DNA of 64,000 nt from Cepaea nemoralis (lineage: Eukaryota > Mollusca > Gastropoda > Stylommatophora > Helicidae), in the NCBI GenBank assembly GCA_014155875.1, contig JACEFZ010011691.1, positions 670,501-734,500 of the forward strand. Direction: 5' to 3'. This document shows, in pieces, positions 34,126 through 43,370 of this stretch (its first letter is position 1; each line of letters begins with the position of its first letter). The notes under the pieces are model-generated. The model searched no databases. It saw nothing but the letters and a program-made list of their open reading frames with translations, and was not told the DNA's origin. A program made the translations under genes and the position numbers.

Positions 34126-35441
34126 ATTATTGCGTCTTTTCGTTTTAATTTCCAATATAGCTGAGATGGCTGACTCACTAAGATATGATGACGCAAATGA
34201 AAGCAATGAACGGATAGATTTTTCTGCCAATTTTGGGTAGGATTTGCACATCAAAGGCCAACATTCCGTCATTGATTTCTCATAGAACATGTCTCTCGCT
34301 CCCGAATCATTTTTCAGCAGCAAAAATTCATCTTAACAATCATCAGTAACTGTTTTAACTGATAATTGGAATGGATTTCGCACCAAATGCAGCTTATCAT
34401 AACTAAGTTCAGGAAATTATCGCTCAAATTCATTTTCTAGTGCTGTCAAATGCTGCAAAATTTCATTTTTTGCAAATTGTGGAAGTACTTGGTCTCTACC
34501 ATCAAAAACGAGAACGGATGACAACTTCTCAAACATTGCAATATTTGTCATATTGACATATCTTTTCCAGTTTTCCAGCTTGCTCATAAAAGCTGTCAAG
34601 GCATCCACTCATTGTATGATATTTGTATTCCTTCCTTGCGTCTGAAGATTGAGTTATTCAACTGCTCAAAAATATCAACTAAATAGACAAGGCGCATGAT
34701 CCAAACCTCATAATCCAGCCAGGCGAAAAAGTCCATCTTACCCTTAACTTCAAAAAATAATTTGAGCCCGTCTCTCAGCTCATATACTCGTGCAGTTACA
34801 TTTCCTCTTAGCAGCCATCAAACATTTGTGTGGAGAAGAAGCAAATGGTGGCCTACATCCATGTCAACGCATAACCTTCCCCAATGGAACTGAAAGTGTT
34901 TTGGAGGCCAGTGTCCGACGATGGATCATGCAATGAATGCTTTCACTTGTGTGGCACGTTTCTTCACACGAACTTGAAATCCTGATTTTATCCCCAACAT
35001 AGCTGGCGCTCCATATGTACAGAACCCACACATAATATCCCATAACAGATTTTCTGACTCAAGGAAAGATGAAACCTTTTCCAAAATATCAGAGGCCATG
35101 GTAGTTGTTTCAAGAGGAGAACAAAACATAAGTTCTTGTTTAAATGATTCTGAATGCACATACCTTGCAAACACTATCAACTGAGAACACGATGCCATAT
35201 CAGTCGATTCATCAATTTGAATTGAATAGAGTCCAAATGCTGCAGATTTGATCTCTTGCACAACTTGATCCTTGATGTTACTGGTCGTATCGTTGATCCT
35301 CCTTTGAACAGTGTTGTTAGATAATGAAACCGCTGGAATTTTTTTCTCTGATTCATTTCCCAACACAATTTCCATCATCTTGAGACAACAAGGTTTGATC
35401 AAAGTTTCCCCGACTGTATGTGATTTTTACTGCTTCGCTAT
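34126..35441 (-). pseudogene. hAT/ZBED5-like transposase, middle and C-terminal part
   Basis: Read on the minus strand from 35441. The catalytic core has LYSIQIDESTDMASCSQL near 35222 (first Asp region) and the segment FCTYGAPAMLGIKSGFQ near 35030-34975. After several breaks comes DALTAFMSKLENWKRYVNM near 34600 and VLPQFAKNEILQHL near 34485. The C-terminal dimerisation region has YPKLAEKSIRSLLSFAS and SESAISAILEIKTKRRN, ending at about 34130. These blocks match the hAT family that includes ZBED5 and GTF2I-repeat-like proteins in animals. Stops near 34385, 34615, 34660-34800 and 34890 make it a pseudogene. Confidence 0.78.
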
Positions 35442-35451
35442 CTCCAGTTCT

Positions 35452-35852
35452 TAGTTTCTTAGTTTAGTTTAGTTTAGTAGATGGATCAACATCACGGCAC
35501 ACGGGTGCAACCCATAAGTGCTCCGTTCTCCTCCTAACTCAAACCTGAGTCTGGAGAAACTCAGCTCAGTGCACGAACTCCGTAGCACCGCCGAGGATCG
35601 TGAAATACTTTGGGTAGATTTTTAACTCGAAATTTTGCCCGGGCAGCGCCGTTAGGCTACTCTTTTTCGATTTCCAACTGCCAAGGGAGTTTTTACGTGC
35701 GCAACAATACACACGGGCGTCCGATCTCACTACCCAGAGACCAGGGGAAATTTATTACTAGAAGTCCACGAGAAAAAATCCCGGCATCACCGGGGCTTGA
35801 ACCCGGGACCTCCAGCACTCGAGGCGGACACCATACCTCGAGACCACGCAGC
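35452..35852 (-). mobile_element. 401-bp tRNA-derived SINE with 10-bp duplication
   Basis: CTCCAGTTCT lies at 35442-35451 and 35853-35862. On the minus strand the SINE opens with a tRNA-like head of about 68 bases: A-box-like TGGTCTCGAGG (35846-35836) and a strong B box GGTTCAAGCCC (35803-35793). A long body follows with GCCTAACGGCGC near 35645 and CTACGGAGTTCGTGC near 35575. The tail is ACTAAACTAAACTAA (35460-35475). The internal promoter is for RNA polymerase III. It interrupts the hAT transposase between the BED finger and the catalytic core, so it is the younger insertion. Confidence 0.85.
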
Positions 35853-35862
35853 CTCCAGTTCT

Positions 35863-36130
35863 ATGACATAGGAAGCTTTAGTAACCTTTTGGTTTGTTTC
35901 TTGGAATGCCCCTGTTAAATTCAGCCTCATCCGTTTGACAGCATTCCCAAGACCTTCAAAATAGGTCTTGTCCTGGTCCTTGTGTTAAGGATGAACATTC
36001 AACAAATGTTTCCTCAACTTTGTCGGTCTCATAGAATAATTTGACAAACTTTTACTACAGTATAACACATTGAGGTCGTTCTTCTCTGTTTATAACGATA
36101 TTTGTGAATTCAAATTGCAAATACGAAAGA
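35863..36130 (-). pseudogene. hAT transposase N-terminal part with BED-like finger
   Basis: On the minus strand beyond the SINE the sequence gives a degenerate RPQCVI cysteine start near 36065 and KVEETFVECSS-like text near 36010, in place of the usual KLKRHLETKHP helix of a BED zinc finger, then an FNRGIPRNKPK-like linker near 35900. Shifts have erased part of the Cys/His set. Gene order and position agree with an hAT transposase interrupted by the SINE. Confidence 0.55.
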
Positions 36131-36142
36131 TCATACGTTCTT

Positions 36143-36285
36143 TCTTTCTTTCTTTTTTTTTTTTTTGAAACTCATCAAGGGCTTCAGATTCTGTAAATAT
36201 AAAACGAAAAAGTCATGATCAACACACATACACACACACACATGTACACACCAACCCACCACACACGCACGCACACACACACACA

Positions 36286-36368
<83 letters not shown>

Positions 36369-36394
36369 TACACCCACACGCACAATATATTTAT

Positions 36395-36442
<48 letters not shown>

Positions 36443-36520
36443 TATATTACCCCCCCCCCCCCACACACACACACACACATACATATATATATATACGCTC
36501 ACACACACAGACCAGGTCAT
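36143..36520. repeat. Compound microsatellite: CTTT/T-run, CA, TA, C-run
   Basis: (TTTC)n and a T run at 36143-36166, (CA)n from about 36221, (TA)n at 36289-36366, (CA)n at 36396-36420, (TA)n at 36421-36443, a C run at 36449-36462, (CA)n to 36480 and (TA)n to 36495. Frames in this stretch on both strands are artefacts. Confidence 0.95.
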
Positions 36521-36934
36521 GTTGTGGTGACGTCAGCTTGCATTGCCTGTCTATCGGCGCTCGTAGATCTGTGTGATGTGTGAGGTTACCCAAAAAATAA
36601 CATTCCCGTGTAGAGTGATGAAAAAGTATACATAAATACTACAATGGGCGTCGAATGCAAACATGCATTCATTGGCATTCAAAATCGCCGTGAATATTCC
36701 ATAACTATATTAGTCATCGTTGTAGTATGACAAGGAAACGGCTATTTCCTGCAAATGAAATATCACATTACGGCATGCGATCTTCATCATTTTCAATTGA
36801 TTCGCTCTTAATAGTCGAAAATTACACAGTATACTTAAAAATAGAAGCTAAATTTAATAACATACTAGGACTAGTAGAACACGTCTAGGTGTTTGCATAA
36901 AACGTGATTTGCTCATGTGAACTTATGTTATAGA
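36521..36934. other. Unassigned spacer
   Basis: No gene. It contains one perfect TGACGTCA at about 36526-36533 without a nearby TATA box. Confidence 0.5.
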
Positions 36935-37540
36935 ACGAATCTAATACAGTGGATCCCATCACATTGCAGTATACCTGGACACGAAGAGGCTGACAGACTA
37001 CCAAAAGAGGGTGGACGACTACCACAGCCTGACATAGACATAACCTATCATGAGGCAAAGAGGTTTATAAAAAGCACTTATAGAACCAAATGGGAATCAG
37101 AGCATCCAAGCCACGAGAAAGACCAGAAAGATGATACATATTCCAAACTCGACAGAGGAGAACAAGCAGCAATCTTCAGACTCTGCACAGGATATAACAG
37201 GCTGAAATACCATTTATTCAATAAACTAAATATAGCAGATACCGATCAATGTAATTGTGGTGCTGGTAAAATGACAGCTTAACACTTGCTGCAGGAGTGC
37301 CCAATAAATGCAGAACAGAGAAAGATATTTTGGCCCACGTCTGCTTCATTTGATGACAAGATCTATGGAGATATCAACAAGCTCAAGTTCACCGCAGCTT
37401 ACTTTACCTATATTCAGGTTGACATCTAAAGGTGCATGAAGAAGTACTTAGATTGCCATACTTCATATCACAGGTACAAGTGTATGTCGGTAGCAAAAGC
37501 GTCCCAGAGGCATGCAATGGAATAATGCTTGGCTATAGTG
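36935..37540 (+). pseudogene. LINE-B 3' end copy, 5'-truncated
   Basis: The copy starts within RNase H at IQWIPSHCSIPGHEEADRL near 36947 and covers FRLCTGYNRLKYHLFNKL near 37180 and CNCGAGKMTA near 37252. One TAA at 37280-37282 then interrupts HLLQECPINAEQRK. The last codons, IQVDI and a stop, fall at about 37411-37428. The non-coding 3' end resembles 22680-22760. It is closer to open than the full LINE-B, with only one stop over about 160 codons. It begins abruptly, as expected from incomplete reverse transcription. Confidence 0.85.
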
Positions 37541-37916
37541 TTTTTTTTTTTTTTTGGCCTCAATATTAAATTGAATATCTCAGTAACCACCTGATGAAAA
37601 ATAATGAGATTTAGTATATAACCTTATCATTATGTCCACCCAACAAAAAAAGTTTTGTTCTGGAGATTGTACAGCAGATTTCAATGTTTGCTTATATGAG
37701 GTATATATTCTACCGCCCCGCCAAGAATGCCTTAATTTTTAGAGTACTACAGCTCAGCAAGACCCATTCGCACTATTTTTAAAATTGTCTGGCGGTCTTT
37801 CGTTTTTGGACAGACTGAGTGTTATAGTTCAGAGGCGTCGTCAACTTGTGGGTTCTTTCATGAAACGTGATTACATAAATAAATCTTACCATTAATATAA
37901 TCTTAATAGCTAATAT
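37541..37916 (+). other. 5' region of the Sailor-like transposon
   Basis: Non-coding. It starts with a T run at 37542-37556 and AT-rich DNA, and leads into the transposase frame. A terminal inverted repeat could not be paired because the 3' side is replaced by a LINE soon after the gene. Confidence 0.4.
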
Positions 37917-39215
37917 TTGAATGTGTTAATACTGTTCAATGGGATTAAAAGTGAAATTGTGTACACTTCAAAACATCGCTATGAAGTTTACACATATTTT
38001 TGTCAAGAAGCTGATCGCAGGAAATTGTTTCATACTGTTACAAATCCCGAAAAAAGAACAGTGCATGCATTAGGTTTGAGTAAACGATCGTTTCGTCGAT
38101 GGGTGCAAGAATCTGGAATGAAACCAACACGCGATAAGCAAACGGTAGGTAGAAAGGCAATTGTAGACAGCTTTGACAAGGATGTCATCAGACGAGTTAT
38201 TATAAAAATTATGGATGCCAAAGAAACAGTGAGTGTAAGAAAACTGAGGGTTTTGTTGAGAAAGGACAATAACATAGAGCTATCCAAAACAACTTTGTGG
38301 AAAATTATAAGGACATTAGGCTTCACTTTTAGAAAGTACAAGGGAGGTAGAAATATTCTTTGCGAGCAACCGAATTTAGGAGCCATGAGAAGCAGATACC
38401 TACGTGAAATAAGGGAAATGCGCAAAGAAATTTATGACATAGTGTATTTGGATGAAACGTGGATCAATGCGCACCACACAAGTGAAAAGGAATGGCAGTC
38501 AATGGATGGAAAGATAAAACGTTATGTGCCCAGTAGTAAAGGACAGCGTTTGGTCATAGCCCATGCTGGTAGTACTCATAATGGCTTACTACAGAATGCT
38601 GGGCTCGTGTTCGTATCAAAGCATACAGACAATAGGGATTACCATAATGAGATGAATGGTAATGTATTTAGAGATTGGCTCTAGAATACAGTACTTCCAT
38701 CCCTTGATAGACCGTCTTGTCTAATCATGGACAATGCATCATATCACAATGTTGTTGCCCAAGAAGACAAAATACCTACGGCATCGAGCACAAAGGAAGC
38801 AATAAAGATATGGCTCCGAAGGGAAAATATACCATTTCCAGAAACATATTTCAAGCTACAGTTGTTGTCCCTTGTAAAACAGACGCAAAAAAGCAAGAAA
38901 TTTAAAATTGACAAATTGATAGAAGAACATGGCCATAGGTGCTTAAGACTTCCGCCGTATAATTCTCATTTAAACCCTATAGAACTTGTGTGGGCTAAAA
39001 TTAAAGGACAAGTGGCAGCTGCCAATACTACATTAAAATTGTCTGATGTCAAGATACTAACCCAGTCCGCGCTATTAAATATTGATAAAAGTTACTGGAA
39101 AAAATGTGAGGACCATGTGTTGAAAGAGGAAGAGGATTATTGGAGAAAGGATGGATTGAATTTTATGCAACCGAGAGTAATCATCAACCTACTGGAATCG
39201 TCCGACACAGATTAA
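37917..39215 (+). pseudogene. Sailor-like IS630/Tc1/mariner transposase, one internal stop
   Basis: One frame of 432 codons plus a terminal TAA is interrupted only by TAG at 38682-38684. An N-terminal helix-turn-helix region has VHALGLSKRSFRRWVQESG at residues 49-67. The catalytic core has IVYLDETWINAHH (Asp about residue 179), LIMDNASYHNVVA (Asp about 272) and NSHLNPIELVWAKIKG (Glu about 356, counting the stop as one position). The second Asp and the Glu are separated by 83 residues, far more than the 34-41 of Tc1, mariner and pogo enzymes. This fits the Sailor group, described as DD82E. The enzyme would cut and paste its element. Apart from the single stop it looks complete, so decay is recent. 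Confidence 0.82.
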
Positions 39216-39217
39216 GG

Positions 39218-40378
39218 TCTGAGCAGAGTATGCCCTGGCCATCCTCACTGTCAGCCCTACACAGATTGGAAGACTTGAAAAGGTACAAAACGAAGCCATG
39301 CGCATCATTTTGGGCTGCACGAAAGACACCAGCTGTGTATCAGTGAGATACCTCCTTGACTTCCTGACAATGGAACACAGGATCAAGATCTGGAGAGCTC
39401 GTGCATTCTTAAACATAAGTGCAGATGAGCAGCACCTCTGCATGACGCTATATTCAGAGAAAAGGGTGACAGGCTAAAGAGAGGCAAATCATGGATGGGT
39501 CGGGCGGAAGATGTCGTCAGACAGGTCTGCAGTCTTACCAGTATCAACCCCGGCAAGGAATGGGTGCCGATGCCTCCAGCTTATAAGTGCACTTTCTCCT
39601 GCATTATCACACTGGACAGACGGTGCAGAGAGCAGAACCCTGTCGCTGTCAATGCAGAAGTAAACGCGCTCATCTATGATCACTCAGATAGCCCCAAAGT
39701 GCTCATCCATACAGATGGATCTGTTGTAAAGCAGCACAGAAGTGCGTGGGCATTTACAGCCCGTTCAGCGGGCCGAACCGTTCAAGAATCCAGTGGTGCC
39801 CACTCTATGACCTCGAGCAGCATGACGATGGAGGTGATGGCAGTTACACAGGCTTTTATATGGCTGGAATCACAGCATTATACCAACGTGTGTGTACTAA
39901 GTGATTCAATGAGCATGATTCAGAAGGTCGAAGCTGGATCTGTACGTAGACAGTGGACTGAGTCGCTGTGGAAGTCTGTTGTTCGCAAAGTCACCTTCCT
40001 CTTCGTCCCGGGACATGCGAGAGTCGAGGGAAATGAACGAGCTGATAAACTGGCTGGCTCTGCACCCCCTGTAGATGGCCAGCCCATGGATCGTGCCGAT
40101 GTTATTAACGTCCTTAAAGATATGGCGAGAACAGAAGACTTTGACGTCAGTGAATCCACATCGCTGTCCAGGATGAAAGACTTGGGAGTAAGAATCGGCA
40201 CGGCCAGATGCGAGAGGTAAATCGGGAAAACAAGGCGCCTCGTCAACTAACACAGAACTGGCACTATTAGCCACCGGACGCTGATGCATATGCTGGGGGG
40301 GGGGGGGGGGAGGATCTGAGGACCTATGGACATGTCCGGAGTGCAATGAAGATACCCCAACTGATAATTGATAACTGA
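39218..40378 (+). pseudogene. LINE-G 3' end copy: RT thumb and RNase H
   Basis: It starts in the RT thumb (YALAILTVS near 39229) and carries KVQNEAMRIILGCTKDTSC-like text near 39278, RLKRGKSWMGRAEDVVRQVC near 39474 and the RNase H: LIHTDGSVVKQHRSAWAF near 39702, MEVMAVTQAFIWLESQ near 39828, CVLSDSMSMIQK near 39891 and FVPGHARVEGNERADKLAGS near 40004. It matches the LINE-G copy at 59971-62543. A G run near 40296-40312 and a stop at 40218 damage the end. The tail is an ACTGATAA-type repeat at 40345-40375. It abuts the Sailor stop codon, so it probably removed that element's 3' terminus. Confidence 0.82.
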
Positions 40379-40512
40379 AGAAACAAGAAGGAAATAAAAA
40401 TAAGGTAAGAAATATATTTCTTCTACTTTCCTGTTAAATTACAAATTATTTACCCCTTGCCTCTGTAAATTCTCTGTCTCTACTAATTTTACACATTGCA
40501 ACCCTCTCGGGA
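40379..40512. other. Short spacer
   Basis: AT-rich, no features recognised. Confidence 0.5.
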
Positions 40513-40775
40513 TTCTCCGTGGTGAAGTGGGCAAGCCGTCTGAATTGGGCTCCGAAGGTTGTATGTTCGATTTCGGGCCGCGTCCTTCATTTCACGAGTG
40601 CATTTTTTCCGGAGACTCCCGAGGGTCGTCGCTGGAGCTACGGAGTTCGTGCTTTGTGCAACGCTTTCCGCGCTGCGGAAAGAAACTGAGCCATATGGGA
40701 TAAAAACCCGGTACAATGCAGCCGATTCTGTCGATTTTAAGCTACTTCTTTGATTGCACCCACTCCCATAAGAAT
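40513..40775 (+). mobile_element. tRNA-derived SINE, plus strand
   Basis: The head has an A box TGGTGAAGTGG (40520-40530) and a B box GTTCGATTTC (40565-40574), spaced as in a tRNA. The body contains GGAGCTACGGAGTTCGTGC near 40630, shared with the SINE at 35452-35852 (GCTACGGAGTTCGTGC there). It ends near AAGAATCCGGATACGC (about 40770), similar to the AAGAATCCGGATAAACGC near the tail of the short SINE-like element at 21323. No duplication was seen. Confidence 0.65.
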
Positions 40776-41372
40776 CCGGATACGCCTTTGTTTGTCATCT
40801 GCATTTGCAGGTCCTCATTACCGTAAACATAACTTTTTTAGCAAGAAATCACTAGTTGTTAAGCAAAACATCAAAGGAATGATGCCGCTTCTAATGATTT
40901 AAGTTGTTTTTGGACCTATCAAAGACATATTCCTTGGGTGGGGGTAAATATAAGACGGCTGGAAAAATTTCATAACGATGCAACAGACAGTTTTCAAAAT
41001 AATTGATCGTGAATGACGGCACCAATTTCCGGACAGACTATAGTCACTTCACTGCCATGGGAGTAATATGACAGGAGGTTTATTCTCTTCCTCCCCTCCC
41101 CCCCCCCCCCCCAACTGTAGACAAAGTGTGGAGTTTCCGATTTGAAGAAAAAACAAAAAGAAACTTTCCACCTCGTTCAATCCGCTTCCGTGGCGTTGGT
41201 TACAGTTGTGGTGGTTCATGGTGCGGGATAAGTTTGTTAACATTTTCTGTACCAGTGTTAGCTGGCTGATCGGTTTGCAGATCTTGTGCCTGTGACGTCA
41301 GCTGGTGGATTGGTCGGTCGGCAAGTTTTCCTTTGAGTGTATCTCTTTTGCGGTTTATACTGTCAATATTGG
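40776..41372. other. Unassigned spacer with a C run
   Basis: A C-run at 41094-41112 and a TGACGTCA at 41293-41300 are the only landmarks. No gene was recognised. Confidence 0.45.
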
Positions 41373-41476
41373 CTACTTGTGCGTTTTACTTGGCTGGGTG
41401 CAGTCCTTATAAGGACTTTTTTGGGGGTCATTTTGCAACCTTTTTTGTGTATTGTCAGTAGAAGCTTTCGATGTTT

Positions 41477-42400
41477 TCATTTTCCTCCTTGCGCATTTAT
41501 TTCTCTTTCGAGTTTGAGTTTCTGCTGCATTTCCATTTCTTCCTCCATTGTCAACCACGGGACGAGCTCTCCGTCATCAAAGTAGTATGGCCATGGGTGT
41601 TTGTCATCCTCGTGTATAATTGGGTATTTGTAAGCGGAACGGTGGGGCATTGGTTTCCCCTTGAGTTTCTTGTACTTCTTTTCTTTTTCTTCCATGCGCC
41701 TTTTGTATTCCTTGCACTGGAGTGTCTCCTATCTATAGCTGCGATTTCTTCCTCGGTAAATGCTGGGGGTAACGGGGTGTCCTCTATGCCATCGTCGTGG
41801 TACTCACCTCGATGTTCTTCAGAGGTCTGGCGGGATATTGGCTCCCTCTTGAATTTCTTGGGCGTTGTGGTTGGGCTCCTGGCTTTAGCTTGCCTGTCCG
41901 GCTCGTTCTTTTGTTGGGTTTCATCTTGCGGCATTTGTTCTGAGGTCTTTTCAGTGGTTTCTGTTGGTTTGATTTGGGTTGGCTCCCTTTCAGATTTTAG
42001 CAATCCTCTCTCCGTCTTGATGCCTCGTAGAATCTCTTCATTCTTCTTTGTCTTCTGGATCATGTGCTCCACGTCTTGTTTGATGTTTTGCTGGATCTCC
42101 TTTATTTCAGCAAGCAATTTTTCACTGTTGCTGGTTTGTGCCCGTGTTTGAAGTAGCTTGATTTGATTTCTTAGCTCGTCTATCTGGTTTTGTAGCTGAG
42201 ATCTTTCCGCTTGCGAGATGCAGGTGGCTGTCTCGCATCTCCGCATTGCGACCTTACATGGTGTCTTTGTGGTGGTGGCGATCTTTAAGATGTCTCTGTG
42301 TCTTTCAAGGTACAGAAGCTCAAGTATCTAGCTCCATGCTTGCCCAGGCACTTGGCGCACTTTCTTTTGTTGTTGGGTGTTCGGAAGTCCGTTTCCAGTG
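41477..42400 (-). pseudogene. Unrecognised coiled-coil ORF, frameshifted
   Basis: I do not recognise this protein. Minus-strand frames 42246-41551 and 41695-41477 overlap and appear to be one protein with a frame shift near 41690. Before them a short frame (about 42401-42279) has KCAKCLGKHGARY, a Cys-Cys-His cluster, and ILELLYLERHRDILKIATTT joins it to the main frame after another shift. The main frame is a predicted coiled coil (QLQNQIDELRNQIKLLQ to KEIQQNIKQDVEHMIQK). A polar Lys/Glu/Thr-rich stretch follows, then a C-terminal part with HRSAYKYPIIHEDDKHPWPY. A gag- or ORF1-like protein of an unknown element is one possibility; a decayed host gene is another. Confidence 0.45.
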
Positions 42401-42439
42401 GACACTCCATGAAGGCGTGGCGGAGTTTGGCGAGTATTT

Positions 42440-42464
42440 CCTTATATAGCTCAATGTGACGTCA
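42440..42464 (-). promoter_or_regulatory. CRE plus TATA core-promoter-like motif
   Basis: On the minus strand a perfect TGACGTCA (42464-42457) is followed six bases later by GCTATATAAGG (42450-42440), a strong TATA box. The coiled-coil ORF starts within 50-200 bases downstream in the same direction. Spacing and order fit an RNA polymerase II promoter with an ATF/CREB-type site. Confidence 0.5.
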
Positions 42465-42547
42465 TCCGACTCCTGTCATCACCGACTCCGCATTCTTAAT
42501 GCGAGTCAAAGGGATATAACTCATGAATAACCACTCGACTGGGTTTT

Positions 42548-43110
42548 TGCAATATTCATCCATCCATCATGTGTCATGCCGATAAACGTGGGCGGTCGTG
42601 TTCTGCCATCTCACTCGATCACCAGAGTCGTGGATCAGCTCCATGTTTCTGTCTCAACCATGCCACGTGGCCAAGCCATCCAGATATTAACTTCTCGGTT
42701 TTCCCATTGGTCTCTTTCCTTCGATCATGCCAGTCGTCATCATGTTCTCCAAGTCATATCTTCTCATAACATGCCAAATAAATTTTGACTGTCTGCGTCT
42801 AATGACTCTAATCAGTTTACGATCTTCATTTTGCTTGAAGGACTTGTTCATTGGGGTTTTTTTTTGTTGTTGTTGTTGTTTTGTTTTGTCTGTCCATGGA
42901 ATTCTTTGCATTTTCCTCAGAAACCACATTTCCACAGCCATCAGATGTTTTTCAGCTTGACTGCTTATTAAATACGCTCGACATCCATACAAATGTACAG
43001 GTTCTATGTAGCACTTCAACTCTTTTTCTCGTTTCAATTGATATCATTTTATTGGTCAGTATGTTTTTCATCTTGCAAAAGGCTACCTTTGCAATGGCAA
43101 TTCGTGTTCT
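42548..43110 (-). pseudogene. LINE-A 3' fragment, minus strand
   Basis: Minus-strand frame 43037-42687 covers KCYIEPVHLYGC, MWFLRKMQRIPWTDKT and a CAA-repeat expansion (Gln/Lys run) near 42858-42876. It continues with RVIRRRQSKFIWHVMRRYD, and a second frame gives the MWHGR-type end to about 42566. The tail is (ATGG)n at 42558-42568. TTTGCAAT lies near both ends (about 42549-42556 and 43087-43094) and may be the target duplication. Confidence 0.8.
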
Positions 43111-43370
43111 AAGGAGACCGGCTGATACAGTTCTGTGAACAAAACAAACTTATTGTTTGTGTCACATGCTGTACAATCATTCACAATTTGTCGACCTTTA
43201 TAAAAACATGACCAATTTGGAACACCATACTTCTGACGAAACGGGAGAAAGTGTAGGTGCTGAGCGAAGAACTTGGATTGGCTGGATTTGAAATTCTCAC
43301 ACATGTCGTCAAGACTTAAATTGGTGGAAGCTTCCAGCTCAGTCCCAGTCAAGCTTGCAAGATGTCAACA
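43095..43370 (-). pseudogene. Unidentified protein fragment
   Basis: The minus-strand frame from 43370 encodes about 85 residues with SLDDMCENFKSSQSKFFAQ, HLHFLPFRQKYGVPNWSCFY and a Cys-rich NDCTACDTNN segment, before running into the LINE-A end. Composition looks like a real protein. It is bounded on both sides by LINE insertions, so only this piece survives. No family was recognised. Confidence 0.35.
43361..43370. repeat. Target-site duplication, left copy (LINE-D)
   Basis: GATGTCAACA here and at 47005-47014 flanks LINE-D copy 3 exactly. Confidence 0.85.

Larger units (their letters stand above)
32631..36150 (-). mobile_element. hAT-type DNA transposon remnant, heavily invaded
   Basis: The left end CAGAGGTTATCAACC at 32631 fits the CAGNGGTTCTCAANC-type terminal inverted repeats of many animal hAT elements. 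A minus-strand ZBED-like transposase follows at 34126-36130. Inside lie a (CTAA)n run, a LINE-A fragment, a possible SINE and a clean tRNA SINE. The right end was not found. Confidence 0.6.

Noticed and set aside
35785..35852. Functional tRNA gene
   Set aside because: The A/B-box head is followed by a long SINE body and a tail, and flanked by a target duplication; the cloverleaf is not convincing.
36131..36583. Open frames of Tyr-Ile and Thr-His repeats on both strands
   Set aside because: They are translations of CA and TA microsatellites.
41471..42151. 226-codon plus-strand frame rich in Phe, Ser and Leu
   Set aside because: It is the antisense shadow of the Lys/Glu-rich coiled-coil ORF on the minus strand.
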